DNA from: Mantis religiosa
Taxonomy: Eukaryota > Arthropoda > Insecta > Mantodea > Mantidae
Reading direction: 5' to 3'
NCBI GenBank assembly: GCA_030765055.1
Contig: CM060955.1
Span: 153,235,469 to 153,299,468, forward strand
Length of the DNA: 64,000 nt
Part shown: positions 1-11,937 of the stretch, piece by piece
Position numbering within the stretch: the first letter of the stretch is position 1
Layout: the number at the start of each line of letters is the position of its first letter
Program-made: the position numbers and the translations under genes
Notes under the pieces: generated by a model
What the model was told of the DNA's origin: nothing
What the model saw: the letters and a program-made list of their open reading frames with translations, nothing else
Database searches by the model: none

Positions 1-2
1 TT

Positions 3-413
3 TATTACAAACAAACAAAGATATGGAGTGAACAAGTTTGGCAACAAAAGTGGGACAGTTTTAGGGATGGGGGAGGTATTAATAATAAAAAAATGATGTT
101 GGTAAAAGGAGAAAATAATGTAAGAAATATAGACGAATATCTGCGGAAAATTAGAGAGAAATGGTTAAGATTGATGAAGCATAAATAACAATTAAGGGCT
201 GGAAAACTAGAAACAGGGATACAGGGGAGATGAGGGTCATCAATACACGAAAACCAGGGAGTTATGTATTGAGACCTCGAGGCAAGTAGGTAGAAACGGT
301 ATGTTAAATGTGAATAAGTCATTTTGTTATTGTGTGAAAGAAATGTTATAAATGTCAATGTATTAATGAAATTGTATGTAGAATAAAGATGAGAAATAAA
401 TACAAATACAAAT
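3..413 (+). pseudogene. 3' end of a non-LTR retrotransposon (LINE)
   Basis: A reading frame is open from the window edge to a stop at 186-188 (about 61 residues). It is rich in W, K and R and ends in an REKWLRLMK-like stretch. It is followed by an AT-rich untranslated region with AATAAA at about 382 and an A-rich AAATAAATACAAATACAAA tail ending near 413. The layout (basic C-terminus, short 3' UTR, polyadenylation signal, A-rich tail) is that of a LINE 3' end. The C-terminus resembles the reverse-strand LINE tail at 58.7-59.0 kb, so they may be one family; that is inference. The 5' part lies outside the window. Confidence 0.5.
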
Positions 414-1014
414 GCTTACGTTCTGTGTTCACAATAAACTTCTGAAGCAACTACCTCACACATTCCCTTCGCAATTTGAAGATATATAAATGAGATAAAT
501 ATCCAATTATTTTGCACTCCTTTGAAGTTTCCGTGTAGTGAAGCCACACACAAGCTACAAATTGAACTAATTTTACTGGAATATCCCACGACAGTCAAAT
601 GTTCTGAGAAGAAAGGTTGGTAATTATTTAAATTTTTTCCCTGTAGTGATTATCATCAGAGATTACGTTTGTTTGCATCTAATTTAATGAACTAAATGAG
701 AAGTCAGTATTGCAGCAAGATCAGAGACGATCACCTCGCTTATCTTTTGAGACTGTGCACTTCATCTTTTGTACCACATATAGAAGACCTTGTAAAACAT
801 AACGTTTGTCACAGAAGTAATCCTAAGAAACATTAGTTAGTAAGGAATAAACCGTGTGTGCGAACGCTTATGATTTTCTATACGTCAGAATGCCAGCGAT
901 GTTCCGCCACTGGAACTCGGTAACCACAATTAAATGCGAGATTCTATCGCAGCGGGTGGTAGGAGGGGATTTCGACCTCACCTTTCCTGCTTTAATTGAG
1001 TACCCCAGGTATAA
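414..1014. other. no recognisable feature
   Basis: AT-rich DNA between two LINE tails. Only short chance reading frames, and no tRNA-like boxes, terminal repeats or tandem structure that I can see. Confidence 0.5.
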
Positions 1015-1690
1015 ATATTAACAGACTCGCCACTGAAGACACACATAAAACAGCTCCAGGTACTTCAAAACAAAATACTAAGTATAATTACTAAATTACC
1101 ACGGACCGCACCAGTAGATATACTCCACAACAATCTCAACATGCACACCATAGAACAATTTATTAAGCGGCTAGCCCTTAACATGCGAGAATCATTTAGT
1201 CCCCTCATTTCGAACCTGGGACAGTATGACGCCAACGTAGGCAAACACAAAAGGCCCCTGTCGCTGTTTAACAGGACCATCCCGATAAGTAAACACACCG
1301 ATGACGAAGACGTAAATTACTATCTCACCCGAATTATGCAACCAGCGAATTACCTAACAACACGCCAATCGGGACACCCACTGTCCTTCCGCAGCCCTCC
1401 AAGTCCTTGTGCTACACAGCCAAGGCGGACCTGGGGGTAGAGCTCCCCCCCCCCCCGCAAGTAGGCTCGCACCTGCCCGCCATGTATATAACCGACATCT
1501 TGAATCTAGGTGCTTAATGCGGGACCAGCAAAACATCGCCTGGTTTGCTGCCCTAGGTAGTGGAGAATTTTTAGTAGGTACTCCACAATGGTGCACTCCA
1601 CCGATGTGGGGACTCCTATGTCACCAGCCCCATGACTGGTGTGGGTAAATTCCATTTTTTTTCCTTCCACGTTAAAATAAATAAATAAAA
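1015..1690 (+). pseudogene. 5'-truncated Jockey-like LINE, C-terminus and 3' UTR
   Basis: Reading from about 1024, the frame gives HIKQLQVLQNKIL, then ISNLGQYD near residue 70. These are typical of the region after the reverse transcriptase in Jockey-clade LINEs; the LINE at 24.9-25.9 kb has the matching LYKLQVLQNRYLR and IRSLGEYD. The reading frame ends near 1293 in sense; a GC-richer 3' UTR with a C-tract at 1447-1456 follows, then an AAATAAATAAATAAAAA tail at about 1675-1690. The reverse transcriptase and endonuclease domains are missing, as expected for a 5'-truncated, dead insertion. Confidence 0.72.
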
Positions 1691-2337
1691 AACTGAAGCC
1701 TCGTGAAGTTTCTTCACAAGCAACATAAATACCCGCCGTGACAGCAAGTGACGTGAAGACTTTCTGCGATCAATTTAAACACTACTGTGCTATTAATCAG
1801 CTTCCGTTAATCTACAACTCCATAATTTCCCTCATTCCAACACTTCCCTGAGTGTGGCCTCTTTGCGGTTCGTCTCTCAGACACTGGTGGACATTAATTG
1901 TGTTTTGTTTGTTTTAAAACTTCCTGTCAACAACTTTTGTTGCTTCAAAGTTTACTTAGGCGTAGATGGGGAATTTCAAGAGTTCGTTAGACAAATGACA
2001 TGCTCACTCTTGAAAATAACAATGAAAATCCTCGAAAGCTCAAAACTTGAAGCCCTTTCCTGGTCAGTAAACTTTTACATAAGCCCTATAAGTTTTTGAA
2101 CTTGAAGTTGAAAAGTTTCGGCACATGTCGATATTAGTCATCTGGCAGTGGAGATCCAGAAGCAAAGGCACGATATTAAAGCAGATATGGTTACCAAGAT
2201 TAAAAAAATATAGTTGAAGATTGTCGTTCAATTTAACTACTTTTGGATATATATTTATCATGTGACAATCCTTTAACGAAGCATCTACTTTATTACGGAG
2301 CTTTCTTTATGTTCTGTTGATTGGCAAAGTGCCCGAC
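1691..2337. other. no recognisable feature
   Basis: Unassigned AT-rich sequence between a LINE tail and SINE-A array 1. Reading frames are short and show no motif I recognise. Confidence 0.45.
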
Positions 2338-3467
2338 AGCCGCCTCGGTATCGTATGTGGTAGCGTATCTGCTTCATATTAAAATGGTTAAGAGTTTGAA
2401 ATTTGGTCATGGTGACCTATGTGGATAAGGTACTTTTTCGGAGTTTACTCTTATCCTGAAATATGAATGTCCGGTAAATGTAAGCTCTATGGAATCTGTA
2501 CTCATTTGACCATCATTTCATTCATCGTCCGATATGACTTAACGTTGGAGGTTTTCCCTTATCCTGAAAGCTGAATGTCTAGTAACTAAGCGCTATGTAC
2601 ACTGTACTAATTTGTACATCATTTCATTCATCGTCCGATATTACTTAACTTTGGCGGTTTTCTCTTATCCTGAAAGATGAATGTCTGGTAACTCTAAGCT
2701 CTATGTACCCTGTACTCATTTGAACATCATTTCATTCATCGTCCGATATGACTTAACTTTGGAGGCTCTGCCATATCCTGAAAGATTAATGTCTGGTAAC
2801 TCTAAGCTCTATGCACCCTGTACTCATTTGAACTTCATTTCATTCATCGTCCGATACGACTTAAAGTTGGAGGTTTTCCCTTATCCTGAAAGATGAATGT
2901 CTGGTAACTCTAAGCTCTATGTACCCTGTTCTCATTTGAACGTCATTTCATTCATGGTCCGATAGGTCGTTTTTCCTTATCCTGAAAGGTGAATGTCTGG
3001 TATCTCTAAGCTCTTTGTACCCTGTACCCATTTGAACATCATTTCATGCATCGTCCGATATGACTTAACGTTGGAGGTTTTCTCCTATCCTTCAGGATGT
3101 ATGTCTCGTAACTCTAACCTCTATGTACACTGTACTAATTTGAACATCATATTATTCATCGTCCAATATGACATAAGATTGGAGTTTTTCCCTTATCCTG
3201 AAAGATATATGTCTGGTAACTCTGCTCTATGTACCCTGTACTCATTTGAACATCATTTCATTCATCGTCTGATATGACTTAACGTTGGAGGTTTTCCCTT
3301 AACCTGAAAGATCCTTATCCTGAAAGATGAACGTGAGGTAACTCTAAGCTCTATGTACCCTGTATTCATTTGAGCACCATTTCATTCATCGTCCGATATG
3401 ACTAAACCTTGGAAATTTTCCCTTATCCTGAAAGATGAATGTCTGGTAGCTCTAAGGTCTAAAAACC
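2338..3467 (+). repeat. SINE-A array 1: tRNA-like head plus about 10 tandem body units
   Basis: The left end is a degenerate tRNA-derived head: GCCTCGGTATCGTATGTGG (box A region) and a box B-like GAGTTTGAAATTTGG near 2392. It is followed by the SINE-A linker and then the SINE body repeated head to tail. The recurring landmark GAATGTCTGGTAACTC (variants included) falls at about 2465, 2573, 2679, 2787, 2895, 2989, 3098, 3207, 3328 and 3439, a mean period near 108 bp. Each unit runs through the landmarks CTAAGCTCTATGTACCCTG, TCATTCATCGTCCGATATG and TTATCCTGAAAGA. Single-copy SINE-A elements elsewhere in the window carry one such body. There is no convincing coding content; open frames through the array are a by-product of the repeat. 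Confidence 0.88.
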
Positions 3468-3611
3468 GTCATAAATTAATCTGCTCGCTCAAGAAAAGGA
3501 AAGCCTTTATCTCTGAGCTTTAAAACCAACAATAAACCCTAGTTTAAGAAAGCGACAGCCATTTGGTGACTCCATGTGGAGTCTAGGTTGCCACGATTCC
3601 AATTCTTTCAT

Positions 3612-3812
3612 TAGGTGCAAAGATATTTGGTGGTTTCGTCTATTGACCGCATTCCGAAGGCAAGGGTTCGATTCCCGTGCCTCAGTTTTTTTCGGGGGAT
3701 TTCCAGAGTCGTCAGAAGAATGTTGGGTAGATTAATTACATCCCCCGAATTCCCTGTCCCTTCATTTCATCTCCATTATCATTTCACATCATCTCTCATC
3801 TAGTGGTCTCTT
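3612..3812 (+). mobile_element. SINE-B copy (tRNA-derived)
   Basis: A tRNA-like segment with an excellent box B (GGGTTCGATTCCCG, about 3665-3679) is followed by a body with TTTTTCGGGGGATTTCC and a tail TTCATTTCATCTCCATTATC. The body and tail match, in reverse orientation, the SINE-B at 5188-5388. Strand is set by the box B. Confidence 0.65.
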
Positions 3813-4039
3813 TCAGGGTAGAAGTGTCGGCGGGAGTCTCGGCGGTGCATGGCAGGATGATATTGTACTGTTGAGCACTTATTCCTCCGGTAGGTCGGTT
3901 AACACTCTCCTAAACTAACTGGAAGTTTCGATTTCTTGTTTGTTACACAATACCCCAGAAATGTCTAGTAATATGAATAGAGGTATTCAAGTAAGCCGTG
4001 ACTGGCCAAGGGACAGTCGTAAACGGAGTCAAAATGAGA
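3813..4039. other. unassigned spacer
   Basis: Contains a GC-richer stretch just after the SINE-B that may be its extended tail, then AT-rich DNA. Nothing else recognised. Confidence 0.35.
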
Positions 4040-4249
4040 GTGTAATCGGAACTGAATATCATGAACCTGCAATTGTGTTTTGAAAGTGAACGCTTCTGTT
4101 TGTAGTCAACGATCTTGGAAGATTGCATTTGTCTATGTTACGTATTTCTGCTAATGTAAGGTTTGACCAAAGTGTGTTTCTAAGCAAATAAGGAGCATTT
4201 TGAATTTATGCAACTTGGACTTTTAATTCTAGGAACCCAGAGAGCAACA
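4040..4249 (+). mobile_element. 3' part of a solo LTR (same family as 7590-8041)
   Basis: The end carries an AATAAG polyadenylation-like signal, CTTGGACTTTTAATTC and GGAACCCAGAGAGCAACA, followed directly by ATAT (4250-4253). The same order and spacing is seen at the 3' ends of the LTRs at 7590-8041, 27914-28228 and (reverse) 55105-55593. The 5' boundary is not clear here. No internal retrotransposon sequence follows; the E1 transposon begins a few bases later. Confidence 0.55.
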
Positions 4250-4701
4250 ATATACTGCTAATCCTTGTTTCACATAAGCTCATAACGGTCACGTGATGTA
4301 ACCACCTTTCTTTGTCTGCTGTCGTAGTATAGACTGTTGTGCGATAAAAATTAGTTCGCTATTTAACATGGTGATATACCTTTATATGTTGGAAGAGAAC
4401 TGTCAAATTTATATTTTCATAACTATTTTAATTAAATATATTGCCCAAAAGAGTTGATTTATCTGAAATGCATGTTAATTCTTAAACGAAGTAAAGAGGA
4501 GGTTCCTTTGCTTTCAAGAAAATAGCACGATAGCACGTGATTTAGCGGCAGTGATGACATATTTGTTTATATGACTTTTATCACTGACCTTGCTTTGAAC
4601 TGGATTTGTCATATATTGTCATTCGAAGGTGTGCTGTTTCGAGTGCGAGAGCTAAATTATTATATTGATCGTTTATTGCGCGTGTACTTATTATATGTAT
4701 A

Positions 4702-5510
4702 ATGGCAGAGTCTACAGCCAGTTTTTCGCTAAAGCATTGCAAGGGTAAACCTTTACAAAGCGGCGAAAAAAGAATTGTGGTGCATGTGTTTAATGCACTC
4801 ACAGAGAAGAATACGTCTTTGTCAATGAGAGAAGTCGAACAGCTGTGCTCTGAACTTACAGGTGTGAGTGTTAGATGCGTAGGAACATTACGACGTGAAA
4901 TTGAGACAGCAGGAAAACTTACCACACCAGGCAAAAGCAGGAATATACAAAAGCCCGTGCTTGGACAGTGCGAGGAGTTCGTGAAAAGTGCTGTGCGTCG
5001 TCATGTGCATAGTTTTTTCTTTAGAAACGAACTCCCTAAAGTAAATAAAATTTTGTCAGCTGTAAATCAGGATCCAGATTTACCAAATTTCAGCGGATGT
5101 AGACTGTATAGATTGTTTATACTGCTGGGTTTTGTGAATGAATTAAGGGGGAAGAAAAATGTGCTGAGACCAAGACGCTATTGCTGTAAGTGTGTAGTGT
5201 TTAACGCCCGCTTTTACTACATACGGCACCGCAGGCGATGGCACTGATGATAAATGAGATGAAGATGGAACACCGGTGGAATGAGATGGCGGGGGAAACC
5301 GGAGATCCCGGAGAAAACCCGCCCCAGCGCCATGTCCACCACAAATCTACTTTGTGGTCGCCTGGGATCGAACCCGTGCCGCCTTGGACTATTGCCGTGC
5401 TGCCAAGACGTTGTGTAACGACAATCAGACTGTTCCGGGATACAAATCGCAAAATATACTACCTTGACGTGATTTGGGTGAATGAAGGACACAGTACAAG
5501 TAAAGTATGA
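4702..5510 (+). pseudogene. truncated transposase of E1 (DDE, IS630/Tc1-like)
   Basis: Starts with MAESTASFSLK and continues about 160 residues with a helix-rich N-terminus (GEKRIVVHVFNALTEKN, then EVEQLCSELTGVSVR). This fits a DNA-binding helix-turn-helix followed by a RRHVHSFFFRNELP-type linker. After the SINE-B interruption another frame resumes with YLDVIWVNEGHSTSKV, where the family normally has the first catalytic aspartate in a DETW/DETY motif; here it is D-V-I-W. The rest of the catalytic domain, with the second and third acidic residues, is absent, as in E2 and E3. The assignment rests on motif recall; the precise family name is unknown to me. The protein cannot be active. Confidence 0.68.
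5188..5388 (-). mobile_element. SINE-B copy inside E1 with 10-bp target duplication
   Basis: Flanked by CTATTGCTGT (5178-5187) and CTATTGCCGT (5389-5398), a 10-bp direct repeat with one mismatch; E2 and E3 have the uninterrupted site. Read on the minus strand it opens with a tRNA-like head containing GGGTTCGATCCCAGG, then one 80-bp-type body unit (complement of GGTGGAATGAGATGGCGGGG and CCCCAGCGCCATGT), then the CATCTTCATCTCATTTATC tail. This is the cleanest reference copy of the unit amplified at 43.5-44.7 kb. Confidence 0.82.
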
Positions 5511-5829
5511 CATGAAACGACTTTTAAGACTGAAAAACAAGCATTTTTGTAAGGTGCGTGTGCTGGTTTAAAAATCCCAGTAGAAAGGGCCGAAGACTGA
5601 GTTCAGTTTCAATATAAACTTGTACTTTTACATGCCTTCATATCCTTATTTGGATGATTTTATCTATCCTCCTGGCAATTATGAAGTTTACTACACGTTT
5701 AAACTTGACGGGAAGGCACCGCCTATGGCCTATGGCGCGAAAGCATTAGCCACTTAGGTTGAGGGGGAAGGTAGCTGCACGCGGAGTGATACATGTCAGC
5801 GGGACAAGGTTATATGAAACAGAGGTTAG

Positions 5830-6774
5830 TGTTGCAAAACTTACGTGCGTGCATGTAGCGTCTAAACAGTGGCGAGTTGAGTCAGCTCCACCTTGTTTAC
5901 AGCAGGATTAAATTAGCCTGAGATAGAGTATAGAGTATTGGCAACTCCTAAACGGTTATCAGTAGAATGTCGGTATCTCTGACGTCATTACTTCGAAACT
6001 AGTATTAGCTAAAGAAGTTGATCTGTTAAAACCTTCTAACTGCTCTTGTCTAAGCCTGTACCGCAGTCTCCTTGGAGGTAACTAGTTTGCCAAAATAAAC
6101 ATAGACTCGTCTTGCAATTTATCCAATGCAAATGCCCGCGTTATCAATTTGGACACAATTTGCGCCGTGCTTCAAGACGTTCTCCCTCCGGGTGTCGGTT
6201 GCTTGTTTATTTGGACATGAACACAAAAGCAATGTCTGGGAAGATAAAACGTGTGCTTGGAGTTAATCCAGAAGCGGCCACACTCCGTGCGAGGGTGTAA
6301 GCTAACGTGTTTTGTTTGGAAACAGTAACATGCGAGAGATCTGAAGCGCATTTAATACTACCAGCTGACAAATCCCTTGGATTCAAGTCGACTGAGTTAA
6401 AATCTCTTTGTTCTCAGATAAACCCTATCCCACACAACTTCCTTTGTCAGATCAGGTTAAATACAAGTCGTCGACCCCGCCGCCCTCACACAAGTTCAGA
6501 AGTTGCGTAAACTCAGAATAATACGCTCCGCACTTGCGATAAAATATTATCCGAGATTAAATGCCCCCGTACTAATATAATTTGTGCATTAAGGAATTAC
6601 CTCTACTTAAGGTCCTAGTGATTTACGTAACGCTGAAGATAACAATTCAAAATCCAAGGCTAGAAACGTTCTCCATTACAAATATCAAAACTAGAATTCC
6701 TACTGTTTCCCCAATAAATTCTTACAACAAAATCCATAAAGCTCAGATAAGAAAAACCAGTTCATTATAATGTG
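5830..6774. other. no recognisable feature
   Basis: Several short open frames (6112-6300, 6307-6510, 6582-6770) lie on the plus strand, but none shows a domain or motif I recognise, and codon content does not stand out. Possibly the degraded 5' side of the LINE that becomes recognisable at 6775. Confidence 0.4.
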
Positions 6775-7440
6775 CAGTTCCCATTTTACTAACCTTAATG
6801 ATGTCGAAATATAAGTTTATCATTTCAGCAGAGAAAACGAAAGTGATGGCTTTTATTGGTAAATACCCAACACGGTCCAAAAGACTCCTCAAAAACGAAA
6901 TACTAGAACAAGTTAAATAGTTTAATTTCTTAGGGCGTGATATTTCCTATGAATGTGACAGATTTAAAGATCTAAAATTTCAAAACATATGAGGCACTAT
7001 TAAACGAAAATTGAAAAACAAAAGAAGAATAGATACAGTATTAAAGTTTTATAAAACTATGGCAGTGTCTGTTATATCTCATGGAGTCGAGACCGGGATC
7101 TTGAACAGAACTAATAAAAGAATAACTGAAACGGCTGAAATGAAATGTTTGAGGTACGTAGCTGGCTGTATTCTTAAAAATCACATTAAAAGTGAAATTA
7201 TAAGAGAACAAATAAAATATTTACTTTAAATGACAAACTCAGGAAGTACAAACTGAAATGGCAAGATTATCTCTCTCGAATGCCAGAAGAGACACAACAA
7301 ACAGGCCTTGCAGTATAAACCAGTTGGTATTAGAGATGTTGGAAGACCACGGAGACGCTGGGAAGATCCCTTCCTAGCCGAAACAGGCCTATCTGGCCTA
7401 TCTTGAAGGTTAATGATGATGATGATGATGATGACGACTT
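6775..7440 (+). pseudogene. RTE-like LINE, C-terminal coding remnant and 3' end
   Basis: In broken frames the sequence gives SAEKTKVMAFIGKYPTRSK, then CGTI/IRRK-like residues, FYKTMAVSVISHG, ETAEMKCLRYVAG and finally KPVGIRDVGRPRRRWEDP. This is the standard order of post-RT motifs in a common arthropod LINE group (KTKVMAF; TAEMKFLR; GRRxxGRPxxRW). It ends in a (TGA)n tract at about 7412-7434, a usual type of terminal microsatellite for RTE-like LINEs. Several frameshifts and stops (for example after EILEQVK) make it dead. The longest intact piece is 7011-7229. Confidence 0.78.
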
Positions 7441-7589
7441 CTGAAAGCCTGCAGGCTTGTAAAACTTGGCGTGTATCCTCAATATTCCCTGCAGAACGTG
7501 GTAAATCTTTATTGTTTTTGTCTCCATTGTTGAAACATTGGAACTGTCGTTGTGCCACACGCTCACTAACGACACCTTCCACTTCATAT

Positions 7590-8041
7590 TGTCACCCGAA
7601 CGTCGGGACTTCCTGTGTAGCCAACCGGCGGTGGGGCCGGACGGGAGGCGTTCGAGCACGCCCACCCATTTTTCTTATAGCGGCCACGAGGGGTGGATGG
7701 AAAAACATCACTGTGCCGTCTCTTAACCCTCCCACTGAATTTTCAAACATACAGGATATTTCATCTAATCCGGAACCTTCTAGATTGGCCAGTTGGTCGT
7801 ATATAAGCAAAGCGTCGGGCTGGAGGAAAGTTCTGTTCTTGTCGAGCAGCGGTGACGAGCGCCCAGTGAGGGAACGGACTGCGTGCAGTGGAGCTCTGAC
7901 AGACGAACTGGTGAATTGTGATTGAGTGCATTACGTAAGTCTGTGTAATCGGCTATTGTTCCGATTGTAATTCGGTGAAAATAAAGAACATTTTTGAGTG
8001 GTGCAATCGGACTTTTAATTTCACGAACCCACAAACTCACA
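7590..8041 (+). mobile_element. solo LTR, 452 bp, with ATAT target duplication
   Basis: Begins TGTCACCC and ends AACTCACA, flanked on both sides by ATAT (7586-7589 and 8042-8045), a 4-bp target duplication as made by Gypsy-type integrases. Inside are a TATA-like GTATATAAGC (about 7799) and an AATAAAGAACA polyadenylation signal (about 7980), followed by CGGACTTTTAATTTCACGAA before the end. No internal gag or pol sequence lies next to it, so it is a solo LTR left by recombination. A homologous LTR with the same start, end and ATAT duplication is on the minus strand at 55105-55593. Confidence 0.82.
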
Positions 8042-8045
8042 ATAT

Positions 8046-10740
8046 ATTCTTCAAGATGCGGCAGCGTCTTTATAATCTTGTTTCCAGTAGTGTTTGAGGC
8101 GGTCCTTGCCCGTTAGGAACCTAGTTGAGTCCTCCCAGCACTCAACACCTCATAAAGTAGAAAAGGTGACGGGTGAAGTTTATGGATGGGGGAGGTTTCC
8201 TGGACAGGTCGGGGTTTTCCTCGAGTTTCGCCCTGCATGGACTCTCTTCTTTGTTGCAGGGTGTGGGATACGTCCTGACTGGATATGGTATGATCAGCGA
8301 AGAAAACACCTCAACTGTTCCATGATCGATTTATTCACTACTGTAATTAGATACCTCACTCGCCACCTGGAAAGTCACTGTTTGTAGACTCGTGTGTTGT
8401 GTTTGGCGGTAACGATAGAGTTATTTACACGTGTTATGTGTTCAGTGTATTCCTACAGCGCTGGTATGTACGACGTGGTTCCACTACGCCCGACCGACAG
8501 AGAGTGTCTCAACTATCAAAATCACGGATCCACTATCTCCTGGATTTTCCCTTCTATCGTTACATTTTGAATTTTTGTGTGAATCACGTGTGTACGTTCT
8601 AAACTGTAATTGGTTGGTTGCAATTTGGAGTTTTAACCATCGTACGAATTTTGTATGTGCGTACGACCGAACGTTGATAGAGAGTTTCCCACAGAATCCA
8701 CTTATTTAATTCCAAAGCACGTACGCTGCAAAAGTTTTAGGAATTCCGATAATATACAAATCTACTGTATCGATCACGTACTTATTGGCGTGAAAGAGAG
8801 GACAGAGCAGCAAACTGACCCTCCACATGGTTCGCAGGCATTGTTCCTAGAGGTGGACCTTTGTTATGAATAAAGCCGACCAAACTGTGTTCCCAACCTT
8901 GAGAGACCTCATATTTCTGTTTCTCCGTTCATCTACATTTCTAGTCCATCATACACTTCTATATATATTATGTGTTTTACTGTAATACCTATGTATTTCC
9001 TTTCGATGCAAAATAATCAGTATAGAATGTCTATGCTAACCTAATATTATTTTGATATAACTTATATTAAGCGAATTTATGTTTATGACCAAGGGGAAGT
9101 GTTACATGTTTTAGAAAGACTACGTTCAGACTCTTATCTCAATTTTGAGATTGTTTGTTAACAACTGAAGACTGATACGTACACGGAATGTACGAAACAC
9201 TAGCCACGGCATCCTCTAAATAGCATTGCCAAACCAAAGAAACCCAATAAATTTTCCAAAACACCAAAATCAAAAAACCGCCATTACTTATGAAACAACC
9301 TAATAATATTGGAAAGTGAGGACATTCTATTACTTTTTCTAATTACTCTACTCATATGAATAACTTACAGCGTCTAGTATTTACAAGTTGGCGCATGGAA
9401 TTTCTTGTCATAGAAAAGCACATAATCTCTGGAGCAGAGAGTGTAGACAGGTTAGGTTGCCAGCCCGCTGTGGTGAAAGAGATGAGGTAAAACGATGTCG
9501 AAATATATGAAAAAATATACAGAGAAATGCAGTGCTATAGCGTGGATTTGACTTACCGATCTTCAGCTGTCTGTGCGTTTGCAAATGAAATGCCATGGCA
9601 ACCTGCTAAAATGACATCAAACCTATCTGGTAGGCTCTTTAGAGTTATTTGTTCAAATATATTTAATATTTTATGATAATTAGTCCGATATTTCCTCTGA
9701 TGAAGATAGAGTAGCTTAAAACCTAATTCATTAAATACAATAAACACAAATTAGTACGTGAAACACTGTTATATGAGAAAAATCGTCACAACATTTGTTT
9801 TCTCGTGGACGACTTAATTATGTCGATCTTCCGGAATGAGGTGTAATAACTGGATCAAGAGATAGCACTTATACAGACAAAAAAACTCCTGGGACAATGT
9901 ACATACTTACATGCGAAAAGTAAGAACTGAAAAGTAAACAGAGAAAGGAAAGAAGGAAGTACACCACGATAGAGTCAATTGTAAATTAAGCAATTAAAAG
10001 TGGTTTGACATGTAGACAAAAGCACAAAGGTCTCAAATTTTGATGAAATATTCCTGGGGAAGAAGAGAAGGAAAGAATCCTGAGCAGAGGTTTATTACAA
10101 CAGATAAATAGTAAGGAAAATCCAACTAACACATCTGCCAACTATGTAAATGATAATAACGCTAACATTGATTGTCCATTGACCTTAAGAACTGTAATCC
10201 AAGTTCTAGGTGGTCAAAATTTAAAATATATATTACATTTTTAATGTGAAAATTTGTAAAAGTAATTTGTGAAGATCAGGGAAAAGGCATTGGCTGAAAG
10301 TAAAGATAATTCGATATTATGCTGAAGGTCATCTAAAGGTAGCTGATTATTTAAAGAATTCATGGACCATACACCATATTATTTAATACGGGATAAATGT
10401 TTTAAGTATTTCTAATCATTCGAAAATTTGACATTTCAGCTACTACTACCCATTAGTCGCGGGCATCGTTTTAGCTATTACTAATTCAATCAATGATAGT
10501 TATTATTGTTCTTGCACGCAGTCTGTGTATGGACTAACGCTGGAAAGGTAAAGCCTGACTAAAAAATTAATTACTAGTAATTAATATTGTTTATGAGATC
10601 GCAAATGAAGGCTATTAGTATTGGAAAACGGAAACATACGTAACTCTGGGTCCGCTTAAACCAGAAATCATAATGTAAGTTGATGCATTATTATCGGATT
10701 TTGTTTCTATCATGTACGTACTTGATCCAGCGGTGATAAT
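8046..10740. other. long stretch without recognisable feature
   Basis: 2.7 kb of mostly AT-rich DNA. Short overlapping frames at 8094-8387 and 8399-8873 have no motif I know. 9401-9750 contains short reverse frames, also unrecognised. No tRNA-like boxes, TIRs or tandem arrays were seen. Confidence 0.45.
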
Positions 10741-10741
10741 A

Positions 10742-11916
10742 CGAGGTCTGTTCAATAAAGAATGATCAAAATTTTTTCTTGACAATGTATCTTTACTCAT
10801 CCTCATAATTTTGATGGTCCTTCTCAAAATAATCTCCCCTGAATGTGATGCACTACTTCCAGCGTTTCTGCCAGCCTTCAAAGACATGCTGGAAACCATT
10901 TTTGAGATATCCTTCAAAATCACCTCCGCAGCCTTCACCATTGCTTCTGATGATGGATAATGCCTCCCACGAAGGCCTTTCTTCAAGTTAGGGAATAGAA
11001 AAATGTCACATGGGGCTAAATCTGGGCTATAGGGAGGGTGAGGAATGCACTTCACGTTGATTTTTGCAAGATATTCAACAACATTGGCAATATGCTGCCG
11101 CGCATTATCGTAATAGAGCAAACAGCCTGCTTCACGGAAATGTGGTCTTTTGTGATACGGACTTGCAACGTTTTCAGCACATCTCTGTAGTATTGTCCAG
11201 TTACTGATGTGTGTGCAGGTACAACATGCTGATAAACCATTCCATGAATATCAAAGAATGAGATGGCCATATCCTTCCCAGCAGAAGCAACCACTTTTGC
11301 TCTTTTTGTGGGTTGGTGATGAAGGAGATTTCCACACTGAGCTTTGCTGTTTGCTCTCAGGATCAAAATGATGTAGCCAAGTTTCATCAGCAGCGATTAC
11401 GTTTGAAAGAAACTCCGGATCTTCATCTAGCATCAACTTTAACTGCATCCAGACCTGCATGCGAATGTCATTTTGTTCGGGAATCAACAGTCTTGGAACC
11501 CATCGCCCACAAACACGTCTCATGTGTAATGTTTCAGTCACCAACGTGTGGTTGGTACACAATGAAATGTTCAGTGTTTCAGAAAGTGATCTTAAGGTAA
11601 TCCGTCGATCCTCTCTCATAATGGCAGCAGCAGTGATGTTTCTTCCGTAAGTGCAGTGACTGGAGCACCGGGTCCACGTCCCTTTGAAATTGAATGTCTA
11701 CCTGCTTTAAACATTTTAAACCATCTTAGAGCTGTGATGTAGGGAAGAACAGACTCTCCATAGGCCTCCAGTAACATTGTATAGGCCTCAACTGAAGATT
11801 TGTTGAGACGAAAGCAGAATTTCAAAGCTGCATATCTTTCCTCGCGTGTTACCTCCATTGCAATGGGAGGCGATACTGAACATGTGTGAACTTGCGTGGT
11901 TCTCACAGGCAGGAGC
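10742..11916 (-). mobile_element. mariner M1 (D34D family 1), 5' end truncated
   Basis: One terminal repeat is present (CGAGGTCTGTTCAATAAAGAATGATCA from 10742, preceded by TA at 10740-10741). The opposite end is lost: homology with M2-M4 stops at about 11916 in the 5' UTR, just after GGTTCTCACAGGCAGGAG. Coding runs on the minus strand from ATG at 11858. Pieces in order: MEVTREERYAALKFCFRLNK (helix-turn-helix), REDRRITLRSLSE, the first catalytic motif AADETWLHHFDPESK, the second YYDNARQHIANV and the third YSPDLAPCDIFLFP. Spacing between second and third aspartates is one residue short of D34D because of a one-codon deletion. At least two frameshifts (near 11251 and 11100) break it. Five copies of this family lie in the window (M1-M4, M7). 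Confidence 0.9.
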
Positions 11917-11937
11917 TATTCCCAAATTCCAGCCCTC

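Larger units (their letters stand above)
4258..5829 (+). mobile_element. E1: deletion-derivative Tc1/IS630-like DNA transposon with SINE-B insertion
   Basis: Bounded by imperfect inverted ends: CTAATCCTTGTTTCACATAA on the left and the complement of CTAACCTCTGTTTCATATAA on the right. Two further copies (28595-29743; 56161-57531, reverse) share ends, N-terminal transposase segment and the same internal gap, so this is a deleted, non-autonomous family. A SINE-B (5188-5388) sits inside the coding part. The right third (about 5610-5829) is non-coding and ends in the conserved GTGATACATGTCAGCGGGAC-type subterminal sequence. I could not identify a clear target duplication. Confidence 0.75.

Noticed and set aside
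1141..1648. Proline-rich overlapping frames around the C-tract
   Set aside because: Only the first frame carries Jockey-like motifs; the others are 3' UTR of the LINE read by chance.
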